A DNA stretch of 64,000 nt from Roseivirga sp. UBA6061 (GCA_002427745.1 DIYF01000156.1:160815-224814), one strand, 5' to 3'. Shown: positions 26,807 through 35,833, counted from the stretch's first letter. The notes: generated from the letters alone by a model not told the origin. Made by a program: numbers and translations.

Positions 26807-27598
26807 CTATCTCACTTTCGCTTTTTTAATCATCCGAGCAAACAGGCCCGGAAAGAAGCGTTTTACATAGACACCATATGCTTCCTTGCCAATAAATACC
26901 TCGCGCTTCTTTTTGACGGTAGCTTTGATAATGCTCCGGGCACATGCCTCAGCCGAGATGCCATTGGCCTGGGCATCATCCATCACATTGGCTTTAGAGC
27001 CATCACCCACAAAGGCATTAAGCGATACATTGGTTTGAACAAAGCCCGGAGCCGCCAGGGTCACGCTGATTCCCTGATCTTCCAGCTCGGCCCGCATACT
27101 GTCATAAAAGCCGTGCAGTGCATGCTTGCTGGCTGCATAACCTGAGCGATAGGGAGTGCCAAACCTGCCCGTGAGACTGGTTACTACCACAAAATGGCCA
27201 CTTCCCCGTGCCATCATATGAGGAAGCACTTGTTTGGTCAGGCTGACAGCCCCCAGGTAATTCACTTCCATGAGTTTCCGGTCCACATCCAGTATGGTCT
27301 CCTTTACCAGCGAGCGTTGACTGATGCCTCCATTATTGATGAGGATATCAACCTGGCCGAAGAGGGCAATGGCAGATTCAACCTTATCAGCATGACTGGC
27401 TGTATCAGCCAGGTCCAGTGTAAGTATCCTGATGTGTTCGGGGTGGCTGCACTCCGATTTTACACGTTCCAGCTCGGCTTCTCTTCTGGCCGACAGAATC
27501 AGGTTTACTGACCGGGAGGAAAGCTGTCTGGCAAGGGCCTCTCCAATGCCGGAAGAGGCTCCGGTAATCCAGATGGTTTTGTTATTCAGGTATGACAT
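26807..27598 (-). CDS. short-chain dehydrogenase/reductase (SDR)
   Basis: 263 residues. Classical SDR motifs: cofactor-binding TGASSGIGEAL (residues about 12-22), NNGG near 88, and the active-site YxxxK in GYAASKHALHGF, preceded by SLTGRFG. The arginine-rich SARREAEL after the second strand suggests NADP(H). The C-terminal basic tail resembles SDRs of the DHRS7-like group. Substrate is unknown. Confidence 0.92.
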   Translation of the reverse strand: MSYLNNKTIWITGASSGIGEALARQLSSRSVNLILSARREAELERVKSECSHPEHIRILTLDLADTASHADKVESAIALFGQVDILINNGGISQRSLVKETILDVDRKLMEVNYLGAVSLTKQVLPHMMARGSGHFVVVTSLTGRFGTPYRSGYAASKHALHGFYDSMRAELEDQGISVTLAAPGFVQTNVSLNAFVGDGSKANVMDDAQANGISAEACARSIIKATVKKKREVFIGKEAYGVYVKRFFPGLFARMIKKAKVR

Positions 27599-27662
27599 GG
27601 CCTTCTTTCTTGTTTTGTAAGATAAGACCTTTCTTCTTAACCGAAAGCAGCGTACTTAGGGC

Positions 27663-28166
27663 CTACTTCCTCAGGTAAGTCACAAAATCAAATGCAAACT
27701 TGTGTCGCTCATCTGCAGGGTGGTGCACACGTTCTGTTTCTACCCATTGTGATTTATCGAATTCCGGAAAGAAGGTGTCTGCCCCTTCTATTTCTGCCTC
27801 TATTTCCGTGATATACATTTTGTCCACAAGGCCCTTGTCCAGTGATTCTTTGTAGATTTTTCCTCCTCCGATAATCATGATCTCCTCAAGGCCGGCTGCC
27901 TCACCCACCGCCAGGGCTGCTTCCAGGCTGCTGACTACATGATGTCCCTCAGGCAAGGTGAATTGCGGGTTTCGGGTAATCACGATAGAAACTCTTTTCG
28001 GAAGAGGCTTACCCAGTGCTTCATAGGTAAGTCTGCCCATGAGAATGTGATGACCCTTCGTTGTTTCCTTGAAGAACTTAAAGTCATCGGGCAGGTGCCA
28101 TAAGAGATCATTGTCTTTGCCTATGGCTCTGTTGCGGGAAGTAGCGACTACAATGGTTCTGATCAT
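27663..28166 (-). CDS. folA: dihydrofolate reductase
   Basis: 167 residues, complete type I DHFR. The N terminus has AIGKDNDLLWHLPDDFKFFKETT, the classical substrate loop with D27-equivalent DD, then GHHILMGRLTYEALGKPLPKR and the NADPH-binding IMIIGGGKIYKESL. It makes tetrahydrofolate from dihydrofolate. The start ATG overlaps the stop of fmt (ATGA), so the two are translationally coupled; the pairing makes sense because fmt uses formyl-tetrahydrofolate. Confidence 0.96.
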   Translation of the reverse strand: MIRTIVVATSRNRAIGKDNDLLWHLPDDFKFFKETTKGHHILMGRLTYEALGKPLPKRVSIVITRNPQFTLPEGHHVVSSLEAALAVGEAAGLEEIMIIGGGKIYKESLDKGLVDKMYITEIEAEIEGADTFFPEFDKSQWVETERVHHPADERHKFAFDFVTYLRK

Positions 28167-29083
28167 AATTTGGTCCCTCTTAAAAACGATTCAATATCCA
28201 TTCTCCTTTTACCCTCCATTTGCAGCTCCGTGATGGCCAGTGGGCTACCTCCTGTCTGAATTCGCAGGTAGGTCTTATTGTCGGTATCAAAGTCACCCGG
28301 CTGCTCACCGGCTGAGGTAAAGCTCGTTTTTTCAGTCTTAAAAATCTTGAATTTCTTTCCGGCTATATGGGTCCAGGCAGCAGGGTAGGGAGAGAGGCCT
28401 CTGATGAAGTTATAAACCTCTTCGGAAGATTTGGACCAGTCTATTTCACAGGTCTCTTTGAAGATTTTTGGGGCGTAGGTGATTTCCTGATCTTCAGACT
28501 GTGGTATTTCCGTGTATTGCTGTTCGGCAATGGCCTTTGTGGTTTTCAATACCAGGTTGGCTCCTCTTTCCATTAGTCTTTCATAGAGGGTTCCCACAGT
28601 ATCATCCTCTTCTATAGGTTCTTTTTCCTGAAAGATGATATTGCCGGTGTCGATCTTATGCTTCAGAAAAAAGGTAGTCACCCCGGTCTCTTTTTCTCCA
28701 TTGATAATGGCCCAGTTGATAGGAGCCGCTCCACGGTATTGCGGTAGCAGAGAGGCGTGAAGGTTGAAAGTGCCGATTTCGGGCATGTCCCACACCATTA
28801 TGGGCAGCATGCGAAAAGCTACCACGATTTGGAGGTTGGCATTATAGCTTCTCAGTTCCTCAATGAACTCCGGAGCTTTCAGGTTTTTCGGTTGCAGCAC
28901 AGGGATGTTCTGAGAAACTGCGTAATCTTTTACCGGAGAAGTAGCCAGTTTCTGGCCCCGGCCTTTCGGCTTATCAGGTGCGGTAATCACAGCTACTACA
29001 TTCATGCCGTTTTCCACCAGAATTTTCAGGCTGGGCACCGCAAACTCCGGAGTGCCCATATATATGATTCTCAATTCCTGCAT
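28163..29083 (-). CDS. fmt: methionyl-tRNA formyltransferase
   Basis: 306 residues. It carries the formyl-transferase core: YMGTPEFAVPSL, then N107 and H109 in FNLHASLLPQYRGAAPINWAI, and D145 in HKIDTGN, with a C-terminal OB-like domain (from about 208, FPYPAAWTH-like SPYPAAWTH). It formylates initiator methionyl-tRNA. The start codon directly follows the namZ stop (TAAATG) and its stop overlaps folA, so namZ-fmt-folA form a compact operon. Confidence 0.96.
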   Translation of the reverse strand: MQELRIIYMGTPEFAVPSLKILVENGMNVVAVITAPDKPKGRGQKLATSPVKDYAVSQNIPVLQPKNLKAPEFIEELRSYNANLQIVVAFRMLPIMVWDMPEIGTFNLHASLLPQYRGAAPINWAIINGEKETGVTTFFLKHKIDTGNIIFQEKEPIEEDDTVGTLYERLMERGANLVLKTTKAIAEQQYTEIPQSEDQEITYAPKIFKETCEIDWSKSSEEVYNFIRGLSPYPAAWTHIAGKKFKIFKTEKTSFTSAGEQPGDFDTDNKTYLRIQTGGSPLAITELQMEGKRRMDIESFLRGTKL

Positions 29084-30235
29084 TTACTCAAAATCGGGGT
29101 AAAGTAGATACTTCTTTCTCATGGCCTTGTATTTGTTCAGGCCCGGTTGCCAGGTAGCTTTGATCTGCTCTTCCGTCCAGCCTGCTTCTACCTGGGTTTT
29201 AAAGTCTTTCGTACCTGACAGCAGGTTGATATAGGACCTGAAAAAGGTAGTGTCATCCTTAATGTCGGCATGGTAATCGAGCAGATATTTGAGGGTCAGC
29301 TCATGTTTGGCCTGCGTGTCGCCAAAGTACTTTCCCTTGCATTCTTTGCCTTCCATAGGAGGGTATTTTGAACCCTGGTTGGGGGCGGGAGTAAAACTAA
29401 AATTCCCCTTTGAGTAGTCGGGATGGCCTATGACTTCGAAGGGAAAATCAGTGCCTCTTCCCACGCTCACAACAGTGCCTTCAAAAAGCCCCAGAGAGGG
29501 GTAAAGGGTGATGGAATTGTCGGTTGGCAGATTGGGAGATGGCCTGATAGGAAGCGCATAGGTACTGTTATGGTCCCAGCCAGCCATTTTGATCACAGTC
29601 AGATCGCATTTTGCACCGTTTTCCAGCCAACCCTCTCCATTGATCATTTGTGCCAGTTCTCCCACCGTAAGGCCGTGAACTATGGGAATGGGGTGTTTAG
29701 CTACAAAGGCCTGAATGTCTGCTTCCCTGACCGGGCCATCTACGTACATACCATTGGGATTGGGGCGATCCAGCACAATGACTTGCTTATTGTTTTCAGC
29801 AGCCGCCTCCATAACATAATGCATGGTGCTGATAAAAGTATAAAAGCGTACCCCTACATCCTGTATGTCGAAAATGAGCACATCCACATCCTCCAGCATT
29901 TCAGGAGTCGGCTTTTTGGTTTTGCCATAAATGGAAATGATGGGAATGCCTGTCCTTGCATCCCGGGAGTTGTCTATGGTTTCACCATCCGGAGCTTCTC
30001 CGCGAAAACCGTGCTCCGGAGCCATTACTTTGGTGATGTTGACACCCAGATTGTGTAGGCTGTCTACCAGGTGAGTATTGCCAATAACAGAGGTTTGGTT
30101 TACTACCAGCGCCACTCGTTTTCCGGAGAGGAGCGGCAGGTAATCACTTGTTTTTTCAGCCCCGGTTTTCAGTCCCTGAGACTGACAGCCGAGCAGTGAG
30201 AATAAAAATAGGAATGTAAACAGGATTCTAATCAT
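29084..30235 (-). CDS. namZ: exo-beta-N-acetylmuramidase NamZ-like lipoprotein (DUF1343)
   Basis: 383 residues. A lipoprotein signal peptide (MIRILFTFLFLFSLLGCQ) ends in LLGC. The body matches DUF1343: LLSGKRVALVVNQTSV, then APEHGFRGEAPDGE, DVLIFDIQDVGVRFYTFISTMHYVMEAA, VLDRPNPNG and NLPTDNSITLYPSLGLFEGT. Characterised NamZ enzymes remove N-acetylmuramic acid from the non-reducing end of peptidoglycan fragments, i.e. wall recycling. First gene of the namZ-fmt-folA operon, divergent from the LolE-like gene. Confidence 0.93.
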   Translation of the reverse strand: MIRILFTFLFLFSLLGCQSQGLKTGAEKTSDYLPLLSGKRVALVVNQTSVIGNTHLVDSLHNLGVNITKVMAPEHGFRGEAPDGETIDNSRDARTGIPIISIYGKTKKPTPEMLEDVDVLIFDIQDVGVRFYTFISTMHYVMEAAAENNKQVIVLDRPNPNGMYVDGPVREADIQAFVAKHPIPIVHGLTVGELAQMINGEGWLENGAKCDLTVIKMAGWDHNSTYALPIRPSPNLPTDNSITLYPSLGLFEGTVVSVGRGTDFPFEVIGHPDYSKGNFSFTPAPNQGSKYPPMEGKECKGKYFGDTQAKHELTLKYLLDYHADIKDDTTFFRSYINLLSGTKDFKTQVEAGWTEEQIKATWQPGLNKYKAMRKKYLLYPDFE

Positions 30236-30286
30236 TCTGTTCGTTTATCTTTGACCGATGCCTAAGTCTCAAAATTAAGTATATTC

Positions 30287-31504
30287 TTGAACCTCCCTTA
30301 TTTCATAGCCAAAAGAATCAGCAATCCGGAGGGGAATAATTTCTCTTCTGTAATCCATAAGATTGCGATTGCCAGCGTGGCTTTGGGTATTGCGATTATG
30401 CTGGTGACTTTTATGATCCTAGGCGGTTTTCAGGAAAATATCAAGGATAAGATTTATAGTTTTTCCGGGCATATTCAGGTAAAGAAGTTTTCTCTGGCCA
30501 ATTCCTTTGAAGAAAAACCCATTGTGCTGGAGGATGCCAGGAGGGAAGCGATTGAAAATGACCCCTATGTAGATTTTATTCAGGAATATGCTCACAAGCC
30601 GGGCCTGCTCACCAAAGATGATGAGGTTTTCGGCATGATATACAAGGGCGTTTCCAGATCGTTCAGACAGGAAATTTTTGACCCTTACCTGGTCGAGGGA
30701 GAATTCCCGGACTTTGAAGATGCCTCCAGACCCAATCAGGTGATGATCAGCCAGCGTATGGCCAATGAAATCAGGGTAGGTGTGGGAGACAGAGTCACAG
30801 GGCTTTTCATAATGGAGCCACTGCGCGTCAGAAGGTTTACAGTAGCGGGGATCTTTAATACAGCCCTTGATAATTTTGACGAGAATATCATCATAGGAGA
30901 TATTGAGCTCGTGCGTACGCTGAATAAATGGGACAGCGCCCAGGTGGGTGGCTTCGAGGTGTTTATCAGGGATGTGGATGATATTGAAGCTGCCGATAAC
31001 TCACTGGTTAATAAGCTGAGCATTGATCAGTACTCCGAAAGGGCAGACCAGAAGTTTATTCAGATATTCGACTGGCTCAACTTGTTGAGCCAGAATGTGT
31101 CGATTTTTATCTGGTTGATCCTGATCGTGGCCTGTTTTAATATGGTTTCGGTAATCTTTATCCTGGTGATGGAACGAACCCAGATGATTGGGATTTTCAA
31201 AGCACTGGGAGCAACTGATCGTCAGATACGCAGAATTTTCTCATACAATGGTATCAGGCTTGTGATAAAGGGGCTGGTGTATGGCAATCTGATTGCTGTT
31301 GCTTTTGGTCTGATCCAGCACTATTTCAAAATCATTCCGCTCGATCCGCAGAACTACTATATGGAATATGTACTGATCGATTGGGATCTGGGAATTGCCA
31401 TTGGCTTAAACCTGTTGGCCCTTCTGATCATCTCTCTGGTACTTTTCCTGCCCACCGCCATCATCGCGCGTATCAGGCCGGTGAAGGCTATCCGGTTTGA
31501 TTAG
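30287..31504 (+). CDS. LolE/LolC-type ABC transporter permease (FtsX family)
   Basis: 405 residues. The start is a TTG at 30287; no ATG suits, and the translation MNLPYFIAKRISNPEGNNFSSVIHKIAIASVALGIAIMLV has the LolC/E N-terminal helix and cytoplasmic leader. A large periplasmic domain follows (about 50-260), then three helices containing MVSVIFILVMERTQMIGIFKALGATDRQIRRIF, the coupling loop of the FtsX family. It probably moves lipoproteins to the outer membrane with a LolD ATPase that is not adjacent. Divergent from namZ with 51 bases between the starts. Confidence 0.9.
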   Translation: MNLPYFIAKRISNPEGNNFSSVIHKIAIASVALGIAIMLVTFMILGGFQENIKDKIYSFSGHIQVKKFSLANSFEEKPIVLEDARREAIENDPYVDFIQEYAHKPGLLTKDDEVFGMIYKGVSRSFRQEIFDPYLVEGEFPDFEDASRPNQVMISQRMANEIRVGVGDRVTGLFIMEPLRVRRFTVAGIFNTALDNFDENIIIGDIELVRTLNKWDSAQVGGFEVFIRDVDDIEAADNSLVNKLSIDQYSERADQKFIQIFDWLNLLSQNVSIFIWLILIVACFNMVSVIFILVMERTQMIGIFKALGATDRQIRRIFSYNGIRLVIKGLVYGNLIAVAFGLIQHYFKIIPLDPQNYYMEYVLIDWDLGIAIGLNLLALLIISLVLFLPTAIIARIRPVKAIRFD

Positions 31505-31544
31505 TTATCAGTCATTACCGGCTTCGACCATAAATGCCTCTCTC

Positions 31545-31660
31545 TTCTGAGTAATTGCATTACCTGCTTTATCCCTTTTGGGCGATAAGGTATTTTGCCG
31601 TGATCCGAATTCAGACTTGTCGGGCAGGTTTGGGAGGATCACAGAGGATGCTTGCTATGG
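31545..31660. repeat. decayed relative of the 258-bp repeat
   Basis: The spacer between the LolE-like and glycosyltransferase genes begins with CTGAGTAATTGCATTACCTG, close to the GAGTAATTGCGTAATCTG part of the 258-bp array, and goes on with a related order of blocks (GTGATCCGAATTCAGAC..., GTCGGGCAGGTTTGGG) that recall CGGGATTCACAATCAG and GGACAGGTTGGGGG. I read it as a degenerate copy of the same dispersed element. The alignment was done by eye. Confidence 0.5.
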
Positions 31661-31682
31661 ATACGAAGTCCGGGGATAGGAG

Positions 31683-32453
31683 CTATTCTTCTCCCGTAGC
31701 GAGAGTGGGGGTCAGTTCCATATCTCTGCGATAGGTTTTAAAGAGACTCCCGATCTTGATTTGCAATACTCCGATAACGGCTTCTTTCACAATGCCTCCG
31801 CTCATTTTCGATTTACCCTTTGTACGATCAGTGAAAATGATAGGCACTTCTTTTATCTTGAATCCGTATTTCCAGGTGAGGAATTTCATCTCAATCTGGA
31901 AGGCATAGCCCATGAATCTGACTTTGGCCAGGTCTATGGTTTCCAGCACAGTCCTGCTATAGCATTTAAAACCAGCCGTGGTATCCGTAATAGGCAGGCC
32001 GGTAATGAATCTCACATAGTAGCTGGCAAAATAAGAAAGCATGACCCTGCTCATTGGCCAGTTGACCACATTCACTCCGGTCACATAGCGAGAGCCTATG
32101 GCCATATCATTGCCTTCATCATGGCAGGCATGGTAGAGCTCATTCAAATCGGCCGGATTGTGAGAAAAATCCGCATCCATTTCAAAGATAAACTCATAAT
32201 GTCTCTTGAGTGCCCAGCGAAAACCGTGGATATAAGCGGTACCCAGGCCCAGCTTGCCAGCGCGCTCTTCCAGATGGAGTCTGCCCTCGTATTTGTTCTG
32301 CAAACTGCGTACAATATCAGCGGTACCATCGGGTGAGGCATCATCAACAATCAGGAGGTCGAAAGGAGTTGGTTGGTGCATCACGGCTTCCACGATTTCC
32401 TCTATATTTTCCTTCTCGTTGTAGGTTGGTATGATTACTAAACTGTCGCTCAT
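31683..32453 (-). CDS. GT2 polyprenol-phosphate mannosyltransferase (DPM1-like)
   Basis: 256 residues, single GT-A domain without added membrane helices at the C terminus. Motifs: VIIPTYNEKENIEEIVEAV, DDASPDGTAD, the DXD-type EMDADFSHNP, and GSRYVTGVNVVNWP; then ADTTAGFKCY-like DTTAGFKCYSR and FTDRTKGKSKMS. These fit the dolichol-phosphate mannose synthase family, so it likely makes polyprenyl-phospho-mannose for glycoconjugates. Stands alone. Confidence 0.93.
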   Translation of the reverse strand: MSDSLVIIPTYNEKENIEEIVEAVMHQPTPFDLLIVDDASPDGTADIVRSLQNKYEGRLHLEERAGKLGLGTAYIHGFRWALKRHYEFIFEMDADFSHNPADLNELYHACHDEGNDMAIGSRYVTGVNVVNWPMSRVMLSYFASYYVRFITGLPITDTTAGFKCYSRTVLETIDLAKVRFMGYAFQIEMKFLTWKYGFKIKEVPIIFTDRTKGKSKMSGGIVKEAVIGVLQIKIGSLFKTYRRDMELTPTLATGEE

Positions 32454-32592
32454 TTTCTGTGAGTGCCCAAAGGTAATATAATAATGTATATTCGCTGATT
32501 AAGGTTTCTTCATTAACTATCATTAACAGATTTGGCTACAGTCTGAGATGAGGTTTGAGGGAATTTTATGAGTGAACTGATAAACAAAAATT

Positions 32593-33123
32593 GTGAATAA
32601 AGAAAAGTGTGTGTTCCTTGACCGGGACGGTGTTTTGAATGAGGAAATAGGCAGGCATATCATGCATGTGGATGAGTTTGTTATACCTGCTGATGTACCG
32701 GAGGGCTTAAAACGGTTAAAGGCGGCCGGCTACAGGCTGGTAGTGGTCACGAATCAAAGCGGGATCGCCCGGGGTTACTACGATGATCAGGTAGTCATCG
32801 ATTGTCACCGGATTTTGCAGGAAGCCTGCGACCATTCCCTTGATCACCTGTATTATGCACCATTGGTGGATCATATCAGTAAGTCCCTTATGCGCAAGCC
32901 TGACTCATTGATGCTTGAGAAGGGAATTGCCAGATTCAACATTGACCCTGGGCAGTCATGGATGATAGGAGATAAGGAGCGCGATTTGATTCCTGCCAAA
33001 AAACTGGGGATCAAAGCAATGCAGATTATGGCACTGGTGCCGGAAACAGATTTAGCCGATGTGCGTGTGCATAGTTTTACTGAAGCGGTTGATGTGATTT
33101 TGTCGGATAATACCGGAGAGTAA
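32593..33123 (+). CDS. HAD-IIIA phosphatase, GmhB-like without zinc ligands
   Basis: 176 residues from a GTG at 32593 (no nearer ATG). The HAD motifs are complete: nucleophile D10 and acid D12 in FLDRDGVLNEE, the phosphate-binding VVVTNQSGIARGYY, and GDKERDL at the metal site. GmhB normally carries CxH...CxC zinc ligands between these; here the same stretch reads YYAPLVDHISKSLMRKPDSLM, so the cysteines are gone. It probably still acts as a heptose- or histidinol-phosphatase-type enzyme, but the exact substrate is uncertain. Confidence 0.88.
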   Translation: MNKEKCVFLDRDGVLNEEIGRHIMHVDEFVIPADVPEGLKRLKAAGYRLVVVTNQSGIARGYYDDQVVIDCHRILQEACDHSLDHLYYAPLVDHISKSLMRKPDSLMLEKGIARFNIDPGQSWMIGDKERDLIPAKKLGIKAMQIMALVPETDLADVRVHSFTEAVDVILSDNTGE

Positions 33124-33154
33124 CCGGGGGAATTTCTTGTTCATCGGGAGTTTT

Positions 33155-33177
33155 ATCTCGTTCACCGAGATTTTTTT
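33155..33177 (+). terminator. intrinsic terminator after the GmhB-like gene
   Basis: A 6-bp stem ATCTCG/CGAGAT with a 5-base loop is followed by six T residues. It lies 32 bases after the stop codon at 33123. Confidence 0.7.
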
Positions 33178-33279
33178 GAGGAGGATGGTTCAGTCTACAC
33201 CTTTGAATCATCAAAACAACAAAACGAGCCTAAGGGCAAAACCCGCCCCAGGCGGACAAAACTCAAAAAAACGAATATC

Positions 33280-34134
33280 ATGAAAACCAAAGCAAAATCA
33301 ATCGCAGTACTGGCCATCTTAATGATGTGCATGAGCTCATGTGTTTATTCACTTTTTCCTATTTACACAGAAGACACCCTGGTATACCTGCCTGATCTGG
33401 TAGGTAAGTGGCAGGTAGGTGATAACCCGAATGACTACCTGATTTTCGAGCCGGGCTTTAATGTGGATGCAACCATTAAGGTGGGGCAGCCTAATAAAGA
33501 GGCAGCTAAGGCAAGCGCCCCGAAGATCACCAAAAACTTCAGCATAGAATTCGATGGTGATGAATATATCATAGAGGAGGGAGACACCATCCGTGATCCT
33601 GAAAAAATCAAGGCCTACTATGAAAAAGAGCTGGAGGGTACCTTCCAGGAGTTAGGAGAGAAACTGGCAGAGACCATGGAAGGCGTTGCCAAAGCCATTA
33701 CCTCCATTGCCAGACCAGGGTATAAACTGGGCTATTCCAGCGATGATCAGTCATACACGATGATTGCCATGCATAACGGTGAGAAAATAAAGTATAATGT
33801 ACACCTTGCCCAAATCGGAGAAGATATCTTCATGGATTTGTACCCGACTGATAGTGAGATGTCTAACAAAGCCTTCGAGTCAATGGTGTGGTTCCCGGTA
33901 CATATGTTCATGAAAATGGAGTTGAAAGATGATCGCCTCATCCTTACCCACTTTGATCTGGATAAGATGAACAAGCTTTTCGACAGCAACCTGATCAGAA
34001 TAGGTCATGAAAAGATTGATGGTACCGTACTGATTACAGCAAAATCGGAAGAGATTCAGAAGTTCTTTGATAAGTATTCAAACGATGAGTCAGTTTTCGA
34101 CAGCTCAGAAGAATACAAGAGAATTAGTCAATGA
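33280..34134 (+). CDS. lipoprotein co-encoded with a LytS/LytTR system
   Basis: 284 residues. The signal peptide ends in MSSC (Cys21). The mature part is polar, starting FPIYTEDTLVYLPDLVGKWQVGDN, with a beta-strand pattern and no catalytic motif. I do not recognise the family with confidence; it resembles lipocalin-like or DUF-type sensor lipoproteins. Its stop codon overlaps the start of the histidine kinase gene (ATGA), so it is translationally coupled to it. That coupling suggests it feeds a signal to the kinase or is a target in the same response. Confidence 0.7.
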   Translation: MKTKAKSIAVLAILMMCMSSCVYSLFPIYTEDTLVYLPDLVGKWQVGDNPNDYLIFEPGFNVDATIKVGQPNKEAAKASAPKITKNFSIEFDGDEYIIEEGDTIRDPEKIKAYYEKELEGTFQELGEKLAETMEGVAKAITSIARPGYKLGYSSDDQSYTMIAMHNGEKIKYNVHLAQIGEDIFMDLYPTDSEMSNKAFESMVWFPVHMFMKMELKDDRLILTHFDLDKMNKLFDSNLIRIGHEKIDGTVLITAKSEEIQKFFDKYSNDESVFDSSEEYKRISQ

Positions 34135-35153
34135 TCAAACAGAAGTTATATCAGCTTATCAATGCTAAATGGTTTCAGCACCCGGTTTTCTGGGTGTTGT
34201 CCATTTATGCCATTGGCAGCTACTTTGCCATTTCCAATACGGTGAAATTTATTGATTTCTTCTACGCGGGACTTTTTCACATCCCGCTGTTCTTCCTGGT
34301 TTATGTCAATCTGTCTCTGCTGATTCCCCGCTTTCTGCAAAAGGGAAGATACGTGAGTTACCTGGTCTCTGCCGTACTTACCATTGCAATGGCTTATGGC
34401 CTCCATGAGCTCACTTTTGAAATAGTATTGCCCTTGCTCCCCACAGAGTACTATATGGTTTCATTTACTGACTGGGAAGTGTTGGTGACCATTTTCACGA
34501 TCTACTTTGTGCTTACGGCCTTACTGAAACTTTCCAAGTCCTGGTATGTATTGCAGCGTGTAGAAAAAGAAAAGCTGGCGATTGAGCTGAACTCTCTGAA
34601 GTCGCAGGTGAACCCGCACTTTCTGTTCAATAGTCTCAACAGTATTTATTCACTTGCTATGGCCAAAAGTGAGCAGACACCCGATACGGTGCTGGAGCTG
34701 TCTAACCTGCTGCGCTATATGCTCTACGAGGTGGGTGAAGCCACGGTAGATCTGGGTAAGGAAGTGGAAATGATGGAGAATTATGTAGAGCTGCAAAAGC
34801 TCAGGGCCGATGCCAGTGCCGAGATCAGCTTTCAGATCAAAGGAGATCACCTGGATCAGCAGATTGCCCCTCTCTTATTTTTTCCGCTTATCGAGAACAG
34901 TTTTAAGCATGGTGTGAAGGGCGTTTCCGACAAGGCCTATGTCAACATGGTACTGGAATGCCATGAGAAACAGATCGGTTTTGAAATAGAAAATAACAAG
35001 GGAGAAGTAGATGACATGGAACAGGGGAAATACGGAGGTATCGGCCTGGAAAATGTGAAGCGAAGACTTTCTCTGATCTACCCCGGTAAACACGAGTTTG
35101 CGATAGAGGATGGGGAGGATGTTTACAAGGTTACTTTAAAGATTCAACTATGA
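34131..35153 (+). CDS. LytS-type sensor histidine kinase, second system
   Basis: 340 residues. Four membrane helices fill the first 135 residues, then the kinase core: H163 in SQVNPHFLFNSLNSIY and the ATP-binding LIENSFKHGV and GGIGLENVKRRL. Its start overlaps the lipoprotein stop and its stop overlaps the response regulator start, giving a three-gene operon with ATGA junctions. It would phosphorylate the next protein. Confidence 0.94.
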   Translation: MIKQKLYQLINAKWFQHPVFWVLSIYAIGSYFAISNTVKFIDFFYAGLFHIPLFFLVYVNLSLLIPRFLQKGRYVSYLVSAVLTIAMAYGLHELTFEIVLPLLPTEYYMVSFTDWEVLVTIFTIYFVLTALLKLSKSWYVLQRVEKEKLAIELNSLKSQVNPHFLFNSLNSIYSLAMAKSEQTPDTVLELSNLLRYMLYEVGEATVDLGKEVEMMENYVELQKLRADASAEISFQIKGDHLDQQIAPLLFFPLIENSFKHGVKGVSDKAYVNMVLECHEKQIGFEIENNKGEVDDMEQGKYGGIGLENVKRRLSLIYPGKHEFAIEDGEDVYKVTLKIQL

Positions 35154-35833
35154 GTATCAACTGTCTGATTATAGATGATGAACCTCTGTCGAGGGATGTC
35201 TTGAGAAACTATGTGCAGGATCATCCTGACCTGGCCCTGCAGGGAGAGTGCAAGGATGCTTTTGAAGCCATGACCGCGCTGGAGCAAAATACGATAGACC
35301 TCATTTTTCTGGATATCAATATGCCTAAGCTCTCCGGGATCAACTTCTACAAGTCGCTCAATCAGAAACCCATGGTCGTCTTTACCACGGCTTATCCGGA
35401 ATTTGCCGTGGAGGGTTTTGAACTGGATGCCATTGATTATCTGCTCAAGCCTTTTTCTTTCGAGCGCTTTGTAAAGGCAATCAATAAGGTCAAGGGAAAA
35501 AACGGAGGTCAGGAAAAGGAAGTCGGTGACTTTATCATGTTAAAGGCAGATAAAAAGATGTACCGCACCCCTTATGAAGATATCCTCTTCTTTGAGTCGC
35601 TGGGAGACTATGTGAAGGTGTATACGAAAGAACGCGTGCTCATTATCGCCAGTACACTCAAAAAGCTTCTGACAGAGCTGCCTGAGTCCTTGTTCGTGAG
35701 AACCCATAAGTCCTTTATCATTTCCAAGAGTAAGGTAGAGTACATTGAAGGAAACCAGATTAAGATCGGTGAGCAGATGGTCTCCATCGGACAAGCTTAC
35801 CGCGAAGCAGTGCTCAATCAGTTAAAGCATTAG
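35150..35833 (+). CDS. LytTR response regulator, second system
   Basis: 227 residues. Receiver with IDDEPLSRD, phosphoacceptor D55 (LIFLDINMPK) and TTAYPEFAVEGFELDAIDYLLKPF; C-terminal LytTR domain with ILFFESLGDYVKVY and LFVRTHKSFIIS. It closely resembles the regulator at 22823-23524. Last gene of the lipoprotein-kinase-regulator operon. A large inverted repeat just after its stop forms a probable bidirectional terminator. Confidence 0.94.
   Translation: MSINCLIIDDEPLSRDVLRNYVQDHPDLALQGECKDAFEAMTALEQNTIDLIFLDINMPKLSGINFYKSLNQKPMVVFTTAYPEFAVEGFELDAIDYLLKPFSFERFVKAINKVKGKNGGQEKEVGDFIMLKADKKMYRTPYEDILFFESLGDYVKVYTKERVLIIASTLKKLLTELPESLFVRTHKSFIISKSKVEYIEGNQIKIGEQMVSIGQAYREAVLNQLKH

Noticed and set aside
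29423..30058. 211-codon plus-strand frame inside namZ
   Set aside because: Antisense to the DUF1343 core; product has no recognisable features.
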